Below, piece by piece: positions 16,453 through 25,915 of a stretch of DNA of 64,000 nt. Positions within the stretch are counted from its first letter, which is position 1; every line of letters begins with the position of its first letter. Location: positions 1,488,001-1,552,000 of the forward strand of contig NZ_CP016895.1 in assembly GCF_001704115.1 (NCBI RefSeq). The letters run 5' to 3'. The position numbers and the translations under genes are program-made. The notes beneath the pieces are model-generated. The model ran no database searches and was not told the origin of the DNA. It saw only the letters and a program-made list of their open reading frames with translations. The stretch is from Acinetobacter larvae (lineage in GTDB: Bacteria; Pseudomonadota; Gammaproteobacteria; Pseudomonadales; Moraxellaceae).

Positions 16453-16899
16453 CTAGCCAAGCTTGGCTTTAATTTTGGCAGATACTTGTGCAGGATCGGC
16501 GCGCCCGGCTATGAGCGGACGCAGAGAATTCATCACCTTACCCATATCTTTCATGCTAGTTGCACTTTGAGCAGTAATCGTTTGCTCAATGAGAGAATCA
16601 AGCTCTTCCTCAGTCATAGCTTCTGGTAGAAATTGAGATAAGATTTCAATTTCGGCTTGTTCTTTACTAGCGAGTTCATCGCGGCCAGCCGCACTAAATG
16701 CTTTGACCGACTCTTTGCGTTGTTTAACTTGTTTTTCAATAACCGAAAGAACTTGATCTTGATCAAGTGTCGTGCGCTTATCAATTTCGATTTGCTTAAT
16801 TGCTGCTTGGACACTCCGAATGACCGTTACTGTTAACATATCTTTGGCGCGCATAGCGCTTTTTAATGCTTCAGTGATTTGGTTTTTTAAATCGGACAT
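16453..16899 (-). CDS. GatB/YqeY domain protein
   Basis: A 148-residue helical protein matching the YqeY family, which resembles the tail domain of the GatB amidotransferase subunit. It includes the conserved SLRPLIAGRADPAQVSAKIK at the C-terminus and AIKQIEIDKRTTLDQDQVLSV earlier. Its role is not firmly established; the domain is thought to bind tRNA. It follows rpsU by 33 bp on the same strand, an arrangement widespread in gamma-proteobacteria. Confidence 0.93.
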   Translation of the reverse strand: MSDLKNQITEALKSAMRAKDMLTVTVIRSVQAAIKQIEIDKRTTLDQDQVLSVIEKQVKQRKESVKAFSAAGRDELASKEQAEIEILSQFLPEAMTEEELDSLIEQTITAQSATSMKDMGKVMNSLRPLIAGRADPAQVSAKIKAKLG

Positions 16900-16932
16900 G
16901 TTGTTCTTCCCAAGCAGTCAATCACAAATTAA

Positions 16933-17148
16933 TTAGTAAAGGCGAGTAGTACGTACTGATTCACGCGCCAATTTCTTTTGGTAGCGTTTCACGGCAGCAG
17001 CTTTTTTGCGTTTACGTTCTTGTGTTGGTTTTTCGTAAAATTCACGTTTACGAACGTCTGCTAATACGCCTGCTTTCTCGCAAGAACGTTTAAAACGACG
17101 GATAGCTACGTCTACTGGTTCGCCTTCTTTCAATTTAACTTGTGGCAT
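16933..17148 (-). CDS. rpsU: 30S ribosomal protein bS21
   Basis: A 71-residue basic protein with the standard bS21 sequence: start [20 protein letters not shown], central [18 protein letters not shown] and Arg/Lys-rich end. It binds the 30S head and platform and helps base-pairing of mRNA with the 3' end of 16S rRNA. It is divergent from tsaD and followed by yqeY. Confidence 0.98.
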
Positions 17149-17225
17149 GAAGAATCCTCATTATGAATGGATAAGATCTAAGCAGAATTGCTTTAGATCA
17201 CAAGTGAAGGTCAGTATTTTACTCA

Positions 17226-17253
17226 TTTACAACTCATATCACAAGTCTATAAT
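17226..17253 (+). promoter_or_regulatory. Candidate sigma70 promoter of tsaD
   Basis: TTTACA (17226-17231) and a perfect TATAAT (17248-17253) are separated by 16 bp and lie about 37 bp before the tsaD ATG. Confidence 0.6.
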
Positions 17254-17289
17254 AGCCTCGGCTTAAATTTGCAATGGAAAAAAGCGCTC

Positions 17290-18300
17290 ATGATCGTACT
17301 CGGCTTAGAAACTTCCTGTGATGAAACAGGCTTGGCACTCTATGACAGTGAACAAGGTTTACGCGGTCAGGTGCTTTATAGTCAGATTAAATTACATGCA
17401 GAATATGGTGGTGTGGTTCCGGAGTTGGCATCACGAGATCATGTTCGTAAACTCATTCCACTGATCAATCAGCTCTTGGCACAGAGTCAAGTTAAAAAAT
17501 CTGAAATAGATGCCATTGCCTATACTCGTGGTCCTGGACTGATGGGCGCGTTAATGACCGGCGCATTGTTTGGACGTAGCTTGGCATATGCTTTAAATAT
17601 TCCTGCCATAGGGGTCCATCATATGGAAGGGCATATGTTGGCACCGCTATTGTCTGCACATCCGCCAGCGTTCCCCTTTGTTGCTTTATTGGTTTCAGGC
17701 GGTCATACACAATTAATGGCTGCATATGCTATTGGTCATTATGAAATGCTGGGTGAATCCATTGATGATGCTGCGGGTGAAGCCTTCGATAAAGTCGCAA
17801 AAATGCTGAATTTAGCTTATCCCGGTGGTCCGAATATCGCGAAATTGGCTTTAAACGGTGATGCAAAAGCTTTTGATTTTCCTAGACCTATTTTACATCA
17901 AGGTTTAGATTTTTCTTTTAGCGGTTTAAAAACAGCGGTATCTGTTCAGCTTAAGAAGTTAGCAGGCGAAAACCGTGATGCAGACATTGCTGCTTCCTTT
18001 CAAGAAGCCTTGGTTGACACATTGGTAAAAAAATCAGTGAAAGCTTTAAAACAAACGGGCTTAAAAACTTTGGTGATTGCGGGTGGGGTCAGTGCCAATC
18101 TGGTATTAAGGGAACAGCTGGAGGTGGCATTGAAAAAAATTAAAGCATCCGTGCATTATGCTGAACCAGCATTGTGTACAGACAATGGCGCAATGATTGC
18201 ATTTGCCGGATATCAGCGCTTAAAAGTCGGGCAGCAGGATGGTTTGGCGGTGACGACAACACCACGTTGGCCAATGACTGAGTTGACGCGTGCTGAATAA
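17290..18300 (+). CDS. tsaD: tRNA N6-adenosine threonylcarbamoyltransferase TsaD
   Basis: With the ATG at 17290 the protein is 336 residues, begins [14 protein letters not shown] and agrees with the family. An upstream ATG at 17269 would add seven unconserved residues. The metal-binding histidines H111 and H115 are in VHHMEGH, and the ASKHA-fold motifs LVSGGHTQL and AGGVSANL are present. The enzyme transfers the threonylcarbamoyl group to A37 of ANN-decoding tRNAs, working with TsaB, TsaC and TsaE, which are encoded elsewhere. Confidence 0.97.
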   Translation: MIVLGLETSCDETGLALYDSEQGLRGQVLYSQIKLHAEYGGVVPELASRDHVRKLIPLINQLLAQSQVKKSEIDAIAYTRGPGLMGALMTGALFGRSLAYALNIPAIGVHHMEGHMLAPLLSAHPPAFPFVALLVSGGHTQLMAAYAIGHYEMLGESIDDAAGEAFDKVAKMLNLAYPGGPNIAKLALNGDAKAFDFPRPILHQGLDFSFSGLKTAVSVQLKKLAGENRDADIAASFQEALVDTLVKKSVKALKQTGLKTLVIAGGVSANLVLREQLEVALKKIKASVHYAEPALCTDNGAMIAFAGYQRLKVGQQDGLAVTTTPRWPMTELTRAE

Positions 18301-18455
18301 CTGCACTTCTCATCTCATTGTTAAGACATTCATGGCATCTAACCAAACTAAGGTCGGATCAATCTAAGACTTAAAGTTTAAATGCGGTACGGACTAGCTT
18401 GGGGTTTTATTCAACCGCAGTTTTTTATTTAATCAATTGAATTGATAATTTTTTT

Positions 18456-18482
18456 CTGTGCAAATCTGAAGGATTTGCACAG
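18456..18482. other. Perfect inverted repeat (11-bp arms) between tsaD and the CRP-like gene
   Basis: CTGTGCAAATC and GATTTGCACAG are separated by 5 bases. The flanking T-run is on the left, so it would not give a U-tract on the transcript of either convergent gene. It may still form a transcript-end hairpin. Confidence 0.55.
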
Positions 18483-18507
18483 ATATTTAGGTATCACCTA
18501 GGACAGA

Positions 18508-19209
18508 TTAAGCATCATTGGCTGTTGATTCTGACTCTGCTTCTTCAAGTGAGCTATCAAAAATCAAGATGGCTTTACCGTCTGTTTCGATCATGCCTTG
18601 TTCTTCTAAGGTCTTCAAGACACGTCCAACCATTTCACGAGAACATCCAACAATACGACCAATTTCTTGACGGGTAATACGAATTTGGCGACCGTTTGGT
18701 AAGATCATTGCTTCTGGTTGTGCAGAAAGGTCAATCAAACAACGTGCAATACGACCAGAAACATCGATAAAGGCTAAATCCGTAACTTTACGTGTGGTGT
18801 TCTTCAAACGACGAACAAGTTGCGCAAAAACAGCATAGCTGAGGTCTGGATATTGTTGGCTGAGTTGATGAAAATTTTCATAACTGATTTCAGCAATTTC
18901 ACAGGTATCTCGTGTTCTGACTTCGGCAGTACGCAGAGAGTGCGGTTCGAATAAACCCATCTCGCCAAAAAAATCACCAGGATTCAGATAAGCGACTACA
19001 ATTTCACGGTCATCGTCTTCTCGTAAAATAATAGAAACTGAACCTTTTAAAATCAGATAAAGAGACTTAGATTCAGTCCCAGCATCGATGATGGTCATTC
19101 GTTTGGGGAAACGATTGATATTTGCACGTTTGAGGAGTGCTTTGACTGATTCAGGCAGTTGCCCTGGAGACAAAGCGTCGGTGCTTAAATAGGAAAAATT
19201 TGAAGCCAT
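18508..19209 (-). CDS. CRP/Vfr-family transcriptional regulator
   Basis: I place the start at the ATG at 19209 (MASNFSYLSTDALSPGQLPES), giving 233 residues; the frame extends further upstream but without homology. The N-terminal cyclic-nucleotide-binding fold is clear (LYLILKGSVSIIL, NPGDFFGEMGLFE, RTAEVRTRDTCEIAEI). A C-terminal winged helix (ITRQEIGRIVGCSREMVGRV) follows. The GEMGLFE and R-T-A segment resembles the cAMP pocket of CRP/Vfr. In Acinetobacter such a protein is the global cAMP regulator linked to competence, twitching and surface traits. The target set is inference. Confidence 0.93.
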   Translation of the reverse strand: MASNFSYLSTDALSPGQLPESVKALLKRANINRFPKRMTIIDAGTESKSLYLILKGSVSIILREDDDREIVVAYLNPGDFFGEMGLFEPHSLRTAEVRTRDTCEIAEISYENFHQLSQQYPDLSYAVFAQLVRRLKNTTRKVTDLAFIDVSGRIARCLIDLSAQPEAMILPNGRQIRITRQEIGRIVGCSREMVGRVLKTLEEQGMIETDGKAILIFDSSLEEAESESTANDA

Positions 19210-19360
19210 GCTTATAAATTCCAAATTGGATAAAAACCAGGTCTGATGACCTAAAATTAACTCGTCACGTGGAAGCATAGAGATGAAATTCCGTATCAAC
19301 TCTTTTTATGCTAGTGTTACAGCTACCCTGTAAATTTATAGATTTTTTTAGGTAGTTGCA

Positions 19361-19786
19361 ATGCAAACAAGTGTACATTGGTTAGAGAATGTTGCTTTTC
19401 AGGCAAAATCTGAAAGTGGGCATCAAGTGGTGATGGATGGTTCTGCTGAATACGGTGGTGAAAACCGTGGACCACGTCCTATGGAAATGATATTAATGGG
19501 ACTTGGTGGGTGTGCGTCCTTTGATATTGTGACTATCCTTAAAAAATCACGACAAGACGTGATAGACATAAGTTGTGAGCTTAATGCTCAACGTGCAGAT
19601 AGCATTCCTGCTGTTTTTACCAAGATTCATTTGCACTTTATTGTAAAAGGGCGAAATATCAAAGAGAAACAAGTGGCAAAAGCGGTTGAATTATCTGCTG
19701 AAAAATATTGTTCTGCGAGTAAAATGTTGGCAGATGGCGGTGTAGAAATCAGTCATGATTTTGAAATTATCGAGATTGATGCTTGA
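19361..19786 (+). CDS. OsmC-family protein (YhfA-like)
   Basis: A 141-residue OsmC/Ohr-fold protein. The cysteines are at GGCASFDIVTIL and KYCSASKM, the positions expected for the peroxidatic pair of this superfamily. The N-terminal half carries the conserved GGENRGPRPMEMILMGLG. YhfA-like proteins sit beside crp in many gamma-proteobacteria, and here the gene is divergent from the CRP-like regulator. Its precise substrate is unknown. Confidence 0.92.
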   Translation: MQTSVHWLENVAFQAKSESGHQVVMDGSAEYGGENRGPRPMEMILMGLGGCASFDIVTILKKSRQDVIDISCELNAQRADSIPAVFTKIHLHFIVKGRNIKEKQVAKAVELSAEKYCSASKMLADGGVEISHDFEIIEIDA

Positions 19787-19796
19787 TATTTAGTCA

Positions 19797-19826
19797 AAAT
19801 AAGCATGCCAAAAGGGTGCTTATTTT
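19797..19826 (+). terminator. Terminator hairpin after the OsmC gene
   Basis: AAAATAAGCA (19797-19806) and TGCTTATTTT (19817-19826) form a 10-bp stem with a T-rich 3' side, 11 bp after the stop codon. Confidence 0.7.
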
Positions 19827-19856
19827 GCAACATTGTTAAGTTGTAGTTAATAAAAT

Positions 19857-19930
19857 TAAATCAAAAAACTAAATCAAAAAACTAAATCAAAAAACTAAAT
19901 CAAAAAACTAAATCAAAAAACTAAATCAAA
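19857..19930. repeat. 13-bp tandem repeat array (about 5.7 copies) touching a start codon
   Basis: The unit TAAATCAAAAAAC repeats perfectly five times with a 9-bp partial sixth copy. The array ends 3 bp before the ATG of the GNAT gene at 19934 and occupies the place where its ribosome site would be. Confidence 0.95.
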
Positions 19931-19933
19931 TAA

Positions 19934-20365
19934 ATGAAGAAAATCGTTATACGCCCAGTGCAACTGCAGGATGCTATGGCAATTCAAAGCTTATTATCAG
20001 TTTTGGGTTATCCATTAGAGCTTGAGTCTATTGAGTTGAAGTTACAACAACTATTGATAGATACTCGGGCTGCACAGTGGGTGGTTTGCGTGGAAGATCA
20101 AGTCAGTGGTTTCATTAGTTTGTACTTGATACCACAATTAGGTGTACTAGGGGACTTTGCATCGATTAATTTTTTAGCCATTGATCCAAGGCAACAGCGC
20201 TTGGGTTTAGGGACAAAATTATTGCATCATGCTGAAGCCTATGTTCAGGAACAACGATGTGATCGTATGATTTTACATTGTGATCAAAGTCGATTACTCG
20301 CGCATACTTTTTATTCTAAATATGGTTTTATTGAGTCGCCGAAATATTTCAGAAAAAAATTATAA
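19934..20365 (+). CDS. GNAT-family N-acetyltransferase
   Basis: A 143-residue single-domain GNAT. The acetyl-CoA loop is QQRLGLGTKLLHHAEAYV (about 95-112), preceded by the beta-strand INFLAIDP, and the C-terminus has FYSKYGFIESPKYFRKKL. No purine-rich Shine-Dalgarno sequence is visible because a tandem repeat lies directly upstream, so translation may be weak or A-rich-leader dependent. The substrate is unknown. Confidence 0.85.
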   Translation: MKKIVIRPVQLQDAMAIQSLLSVLGYPLELESIELKLQQLLIDTRAAQWVVCVEDQVSGFISLYLIPQLGVLGDFASINFLAIDPRQQRLGLGTKLLHHAEAYVQEQRCDRMILHCDQSRLLAHTFYSKYGFIESPKYFRKKL

Positions 20366-20659
20366 AGTACAATGCTTTTGATTAAATCGGATTGACCAAA
20401 CTAAACCTTTCATTTGTTAGGGGATTTTTAGCTATTTTGCTGGAAAGAGTGAGATAGTTGACCTTTTGTATATATATTTTAGCAATTTAAAACTTGAATA
20501 ATTGTGTGATAACCACCATATTAATGCGATAGTCTATTTGGGCTAATTATTATGTATCTAGCTGAAAATATTTAGTTTTTTTCAGAAAAACATTTGAAAA
20601 AATTCAAATCAATCCCATCTATGTATTAAGTTAAAAATTAGTGGTGAGGAATAATTACA
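20366..20659 (+). promoter_or_regulatory. clpB leader with candidate heat-shock (sigma32) promoter
   Basis: CTTGAA at 20493-20498 and CACCATAT at 20514-20521, separated by 15 bp, resemble the sigma32 elements CTTGAA and CCCCATNT with one mismatch. They lie about 140 bp before clpB, a classic heat-shock gene. The rest of the gap is AT-rich with no gene. A GAGGAA ribosome site precedes the ATG. Confidence 0.5.
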
Positions 20660-23239
20660 ATGCGTTTTGAAAAATTTACCAACCGCCTACAGCAAACATT
20701 GTCTGATGCTCAATCGTTGGCGATGGGTAAAGACCATACGGCAATTTCAACAATTCATTTATTGGCTGTTTTACTGGAAGAGGCTGCCAATGTCAGTTTG
20801 TTACAACAAGCGGGTGCGCGATTACCTGAGTTGCAAACAAAAATAGCTGAAGCACTTGCCAATGCTGCAATGTTGACGAATCCGACAGGAGATATCAACT
20901 TAGACCCAGATGCAGTCAAGGCATTGAATCTAGCAGATAGTTATGCACAAAAAGCGGGTGATGAATTTCTATCTACAGACTGGTTATTATTGGCTTTGGC
21001 TGAAGTCGGTCAAAGCAAAACTTTATTACATGCTGTCGGTGTTCAAGTCGCGCAGCTCAAAAACGTGATTGAAAAAATTAGAGGTGATGAAAAAGTCATG
21101 AGTAATAATCATGAAGACCAACGTGACTCACTTGATAAATATACCATTGATCTAACTGAGCGCGCACTTGCTGGTAAATTAGACCCTGTGATTGGGCGTG
21201 ATGAAGAGATTCGTCGTACGATTCAAGTGTTATCACGTCGGACTAAAAATAATCCAGTATTGATTGGGGAACCTGGTGTTGGTAAAACGGCGATTGTGGA
21301 AGGGTTGGCACAGCGTATAGTTAATGGTGAAGTCCCTGAGAGTCTTAAAGGCAAACGTGTTTTGTCCCTAGATTTAGGTTCTTTATTAGCTGGGGCTAAA
21401 TATCGTGGTGAATTTGAGGAACGCTTAAAAGCAGTCTTAAAAGATCTTTCTAAACAAGATGGCCAAGTGATTCTATTTATTGATGAATTACATACTTTGG
21501 TGGGCGCTGGTAAAGGCGATGGCGCAATGGATGCTGGAAATATGTTAAAACCAGCGCTGGCGCGTGGTGAGTTGCGTTGTGTGGGTGCGACAACGCTTGA
21601 TGAATATCGTCAGTTCATTGAAAAAGATGCTGCATTAGAACGTCGTTTCCAAAAAGTTTTGGTTGATGAGCCAACTGTGGAAGACACGATTGCCATTTTA
21701 CGGGGTTTAAAAGAAAAATATGCAACGCATCATGGTGTGCAAATTTTAGACTCTGCCATTATCGCTGCAGCAAAAATGTCACATCGCTATATTACTGATC
21801 GGCAATTACCCGACAAAGCTATTGATTTGATTGATGAAGCTGCTTCACGTATCAAAATGGAGATCGACTCTAAACCAGAATCATTAGACCGTTTAGATCG
21901 CCGCCTGATACAGTTAAAAATGCAGCTAGAAGCCGTGAAGAAAGATGAGGACTCGGTTAGTAAAGCAGAAGTAACACATCTGGAAAAACAAATTGCTGAA
22001 GTGCAACAAGAGTACAATGACCTCGAAGAAGTCTGGCGTGCTGAAAAAACCTTAATTGAAGGCACCAATAAAGCACAAGTTGCTCTGGATCAGGCGCGTA
22101 TCGCCTTGGAAAAAGCACAACGTGAAGGAGACTGGGCTGAGGCAAGTCGTATTCAATATGGCGTAATTCCAGAGTTGCAAAAACAGCTTGAACAAGAAGA
22201 AGTTGCAGAGGAAAGCGAAGAGCCGAAATTGATTCGTACCAAAGTAACCGAAAATGAGATTGCTGAAGTAGTCAGTGCGGCAACCGGCATTCCAGTAAGC
22301 AAAATGTTGCAAGGTGAACGTGAGAAACTGTTGCAAATGGAAGAGTTCTTACATAATCGTGTCGTTGGGCAAGATGAAGCTGTGGTTGCTGTATCCAATG
22401 CAATTCGTCGTTCACGTGCAGGCTTATCTGACCCAAATCGTCCAAGTGGTTCTTTCTTGTTGCTTGGACCAACGGGGGTGGGGAAAACAGAATTAACCAA
22501 AGCCTTGGCAAACTTTATGTTTGACAGTGATGATGCCATGATTCGGATCGATATGAGTGAGTTTATGGAAAAACACTCCGTCAGCCGTTTGGTTGGTGCG
22601 CCTCCAGGCTATGTCGGTTATGAGGAAGGCGGTGTATTGACGGAGGCTGTGCGTCGTAAGCCTTATAGCGTGGTATTGTTTGATGAAGTGGAGAAAGCAC
22701 ATCCCGATGTCTTCAATATCTTGCTACAAGTTTTGGATGATGGTCGTCTGACAGATTCACAAGGTCGGGTAGTCGACTTTAAAAATACGGTGATTGTGAT
22801 GACATCGAACTTAGGTTCACATGATGTCCGCGAGTTGGGTGAAAATGCATCGAATGATGAAATTCGTAACGTCGTGATGAATGCAGTGAGCAACCATTTC
22901 CGTCCAGAATTTATTAACCGTATCGATGAGTTAGTGATTTTCCATGCGTTGAAAAAATCGCAAATTCGCGGTATTGCCGATATTCAATTGGATCGTTTAC
23001 GTGATCGTTTACAAGAGCGTGATTTACGCCTTAAGGTAGATGATGCTGCATTTGATTTCTTGATTGAAGCTGGTTTTGATCCTGTGTATGGCGCACGCCC
23101 ATTGAAACGTGCGATCCAACAACAGATCGAAAATCCATTGGCACAGAAAATTCTCGCTGGCGATTATCAAGCTGGTGATACGATTTTGGTCACCAGTCAT
23201 GATGGTCGTTTAGACTTTGAAAAAGTACGTGTCAGTTAA
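20660..23239 (+). CDS. clpB: ATP-dependent disaggregase ClpB
   Basis: This 859-residue protein is the full family length. It has the N-terminal repeat domain (1-145), AAA1 with Walker A GEPGVGKT (near 203-210), the coiled-coil M domain (about 400-525), and AAA2 with Walker A GPTGVGKT (near 603-610) and the pore loop GYVGYEEGG. The C-terminus carries the arginine-rich [13 protein letters not shown] segment. ClpB works with DnaK to pull apart protein aggregates after heat or oxidative stress. It is a single-gene unit with a strong terminator. Confidence 0.98.
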   Translation: MRFEKFTNRLQQTLSDAQSLAMGKDHTAISTIHLLAVLLEEAANVSLLQQAGARLPELQTKIAEALANAAMLTNPTGDINLDPDAVKALNLADSYAQKAGDEFLSTDWLLLALAEVGQSKTLLHAVGVQVAQLKNVIEKIRGDEKVMSNNHEDQRDSLDKYTIDLTERALAGKLDPVIGRDEEIRRTIQVLSRRTKNNPVLIGEPGVGKTAIVEGLAQRIVNGEVPESLKGKRVLSLDLGSLLAGAKYRGEFEERLKAVLKDLSKQDGQVILFIDELHTLVGAGKGDGAMDAGNMLKPALARGELRCVGATTLDEYRQFIEKDAALERRFQKVLVDEPTVEDTIAILRGLKEKYATHHGVQILDSAIIAAAKMSHRYITDRQLPDKAIDLIDEAASRIKMEIDSKPESLDRLDRRLIQLKMQLEAVKKDEDSVSKAEVTHLEKQIAEVQQEYNDLEEVWRAEKTLIEGTNKAQVALDQARIALEKAQREGDWAEASRIQYGVIPELQKQLEQEEVAEESEEPKLIRTKVTENEIAEVVSAATGIPVSKMLQGEREKLLQMEEFLHNRVVGQDEAVVAVSNAIRRSRAGLSDPNRPSGSFLLLGPTGVGKTELTKALANFMFDSDDAMIRIDMSEFMEKHSVSRLVGAPPGYVGYEEGGVLTEAVRRKPYSVVLFDEVEKAHPDVFNILLQVLDDGRLTDSQGRVVDFKNTVIVMTSNLGSHDVRELGENASNDEIRNVVMNAVSNHFRPEFINRIDELVIFHALKKSQIRGIADIQLDRLRDRLQERDLRLKVDDAAFDFLIEAGFDPVYGARPLKRAIQQQIENPLAQKILAGDYQAGDTILVTSHDGRLDFEKVRVS

Positions 23240-23267
23240 GTGATCGCAAGATTAAACGAAAGTGCAA

Positions 23268-23295
23268 AAAAATCGGTCTACGGACCGATTTTTTG
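23268..23295 (+). terminator. Rho-independent terminator of clpB
   Basis: AAAAAATCGGTC and GACCGATTTTTT form a 12-bp stem with a TACG loop and a T-run, about 30 bp after the stop codon. Confidence 0.92.
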
Positions 23296-23461
23296 ATTCT
23301 ATAAAGTAAGCTTTTCAACTCGCTGCTGTGATAATTGACAGTATATGACTTTGCTGCCTAGACTGTGTATTCGGGTGGTCTTTCATCTGTCAATGATTCA
23401 GGCGATCCGTCCTATAAGAAACGATAAAATAGTGTCTAACTACAATGATAAAAAGGAAATT

Positions 23462-24607
23462 ATGATGAACTTGCAGCAGAATATTTATTTTCGCTCACCC
23501 GCTGTGCCTGATTTGGTATTGCGTAGTGCTGAGATAGGCGATGATGCACAATTATTAGAGGTGATCAAAGAAGTCATGCCGAGCAATCGTATGAGTTTAT
23601 CTTTTGAGCGGGTCAATAGTTATTTATCTGCATCTACTATTTTGGGACATACTCGGCAATGCTTGGTCATCGTCAAGGAAACTCGCCCTGATCAAATTTT
23701 AGGAATGTTTTTATTGGCATGGAAACAGTGTGGTACGGCACCGCAGCATTATGCTTTATGTTATATCTGTGACTTACGTTTTCGTAAAGAACTGAGAGGG
23801 AAGAGAAATGTTCGTTTAATTATGGATTATTTGGCGGCAACTTTTCCGCAGCATAATTTTTATCAAAGCATTATTTTGGCGGATAATGTGTTGGCACGTA
23901 AAGTATTCCATGTCACTCGGGAGCATTATTTTTCACCTTATATTTGGGACAATATCTATACTTATAATATCAGTCATTTTAAGGCGATTGATTTACCACA
24001 TTATCTAAATGTCGTGCCTCTAGAAGAAGGTCATATCGATGCTGTGCTCGAATTTTTAGCCGATTTACAGCAGTATTATAATTTCCTCACTATTTACGAT
24101 TTTAAAAATATTCACACAGATCAAAAATTTTGGCAGGGTCTGAGCTATAACGATTTTTATATAGTTGTTGATGAATCTAACCAGATTGTAGGGTTATATG
24201 GATTATGGGATCAAAAGCATATTAAAAGAATTAGAGTGCTTGATTATCACTATCCACTGAAACTGGTGAAACCGCTGTATAATCTTTATGCAACGCTATG
24301 CGGTAAGATGACATTACCTAAAGTCCGGCAGTGTTTTGAGTACTTATTGATGCAGGGACCATTTTGTTCACCACATCGCGCGGATGTTTTTGAGTTTATG
24401 TTGCATCATGCGATGCAAAGTGCCAAAGCACAAAATCATCAAATCCTGAGTTTAAGCTTGGCAGAAAATGATCCGCGCCGTTATGTGATGGAGCAAGCTA
24501 CAGCTGAAATTATTCATGCAATTCATAGCTTACATAGTTTTCAGGCAGACCCTACACAATATTTTGACCGACAAAAAATCAGTTATATTGATGTCGCACG
24601 TATTTAA
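23462..24607 (+). CDS. GNAT-like protein with two acetyltransferase-type halves, function unknown
   Basis: I use the ATG at 23462 (MMNLQQNIYF, after AAAAGGA), giving 381 residues; the longer frame adds an unconserved N-terminus. The N-terminal half reads like a GNAT domain: RSAEIGDDAQLLEVIKEV, a beta-bulge LCYICDLRFRKELRGKRNVR in the acetyl-CoA loop position, then a strand/helix with ADNVLARKVF. A second GNAT-like half follows (VPLEEGHIDAVLEFLADL, DFYIVVDESNQIVGLYGLW). It resembles uncharacterised Acinetobacter proteins. The EamA transporter and GNAT/GH3 pair downstream lie on the same strand, but the spacing (about 170 bp or more) argues against one tight operon. No substrate can be named. 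Confidence 0.72.
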   Translation: MMNLQQNIYFRSPAVPDLVLRSAEIGDDAQLLEVIKEVMPSNRMSLSFERVNSYLSASTILGHTRQCLVIVKETRPDQILGMFLLAWKQCGTAPQHYALCYICDLRFRKELRGKRNVRLIMDYLAATFPQHNFYQSIILADNVLARKVFHVTREHYFSPYIWDNIYTYNISHFKAIDLPHYLNVVPLEEGHIDAVLEFLADLQQYYNFLTIYDFKNIHTDQKFWQGLSYNDFYIVVDESNQIVGLYGLWDQKHIKRIRVLDYHYPLKLVKPLYNLYATLCGKMTLPKVRQCFEYLLMQGPFCSPHRADVFEFMLHHAMQSAKAQNHQILSLSLAENDPRRYVMEQATAEIIHAIHSLHSFQADPTQYFDRQKISYIDVARI

Positions 24608-24776
24608 TCCTGACCGTCTGCATTTGCGATGTTCTAACGGCTTTGTTGCATATTGCATGGTATAAACTACTCAGACGCGATTTTAAGTGTATATTAAACA
24701 TCTGCTTTAGTGATTTTTTACGATAGACTGAGTGAGCGTCTTTATAAGGTGTTCTGCATAGATATTCGGGGTAGAC

Positions 24777-25622
24777 ATGGCGAGTTTGTGGATTATTGCT
24801 GCTTGTGTTTTCTTTGCATTAATGAGTGCTGTAATCAAATATACTGCTTTAAAGATCGGCATTTTAGAAATCCTTTTTTATCGTTCTCTCATCAATTTAA
24901 TCCTGATCAGTACGGTGATTCGCGTTAAAGGGCTGTCATTTAAAACCCAACGTTTTAGTTTGCACTTTTTACGTTCACTTTTGGGCGTGCTTGCAATGTA
25001 TTGTGGTTTCTATGCCCTAATTCATTTGCCTTTAGCAACAGCTATGACTTTATCCTATACGCATCCAATTTTTCAGACGCTGATTGCATGTTTGACACAA
25101 CGGGCTTTGATTGGGAAGTTTCAAATTCTTGCTGTTGTTTTGGGGTTTTTAGGGTGTTTGATTTTATTAAATCCAAAGTTCTCCAATCCGAATATGTGGG
25201 CAACTTGCATTGGTTTATTATCGGGTTTATTTACCGCATTGGCTTATTTTAATGTTGGAAAGTTAGTGCGTGCTGGAGAGTCAGAATTTTTAATTATTTT
25301 TAATTTTTCCTTGGTTGGAACGGTATTTAGTTTGGTCGCTGTTACGTTAATGACTGGATTCAGCGCTGTAGATTCAGAGACACTACTGGGGATTGTAGCA
25401 ATAGGCTTATTGGGAACAATGGGGCAGTTTGCATTGACCCGTGCTTATGGGCATGGCAATGTCATGACCGTGGCGGTATTGTCTTATAATCAAATTATTT
25501 TTGCGGTGATACTCGGCTATGTCTTTTTTAGTGAATCAATGACGTGGTCTGCGATGATGGGGATTATCTTCATTGTGGCAGCTGGATTAAGTGCAGTATA
25601 TAAAAAGTCAAACCTACAATAA
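24777..25622 (+). CDS. EamA/DMT-family transporter
   Basis: A 281-residue drug/metabolite transporter with about ten membrane helices in two EamA repeats. The first repeat contains LGVLAMYCGFYALIHLPLATAMTLSYTHPIF, typical of the family; the second ends in VLSYNQIIFAVILGYVFFSESMTW. Members export amino acids, nucleosides or other metabolites, and this one cannot be assigned further. Confidence 0.88.
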   Translation: MASLWIIAACVFFALMSAVIKYTALKIGILEILFYRSLINLILISTVIRVKGLSFKTQRFSLHFLRSLLGVLAMYCGFYALIHLPLATAMTLSYTHPIFQTLIACLTQRALIGKFQILAVVLGFLGCLILLNPKFSNPNMWATCIGLLSGLFTALAYFNVGKLVRAGESEFLIIFNFSLVGTVFSLVAVTLMTGFSAVDSETLLGIVAIGLLGTMGQFALTRAYGHGNVMTVAVLSYNQIIFAVILGYVFFSESMTWSAMMGIIFIVAAGLSAVYKKSNLQ

Positions 25623-25810
25623 TTTTTTAATGTGAATTCAATAATCTTTTTCCATATTCTTGGGCAATATAGTAAGTCCAGATAGAGATTACTACCGATT
25701 ATCTCATCTTGCTTGACAGTTTTTGTATGACTGAATACGCTATTTGGGCGCGCTGAAATTGCTTTGCTGAAAGTGAATGTGACCGCATGATTATTTGATC
25801 TACTTCATTC

Positions 25811-25850
25811 TTATTTAAAATAAATAAAAATTATTTAAAATGAATAAAAA
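25811..25850. repeat. 20-bp tandem duplication
   Basis: TTATTTAAAATAAATAAAAA is followed at once by the same 20 bases with a single A-to-G change. It lies about 65 bp upstream of the GNAT-like/GH3 gene pair. Confidence 0.9.
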
Positions 25851-25915
25851 TAAACATACAGCGATGTGTGATGTTTAGTGTGGTAGATATCAATACAATA
25901 AAAAGGAATTTTGCA

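Noticed and set aside
18383..18428. TGCGGT...ACCGCA with a following T-run after tsaD as a terminator
   Set aside because: Arms are only 6 bp with a 25-base loop; too weak to call.
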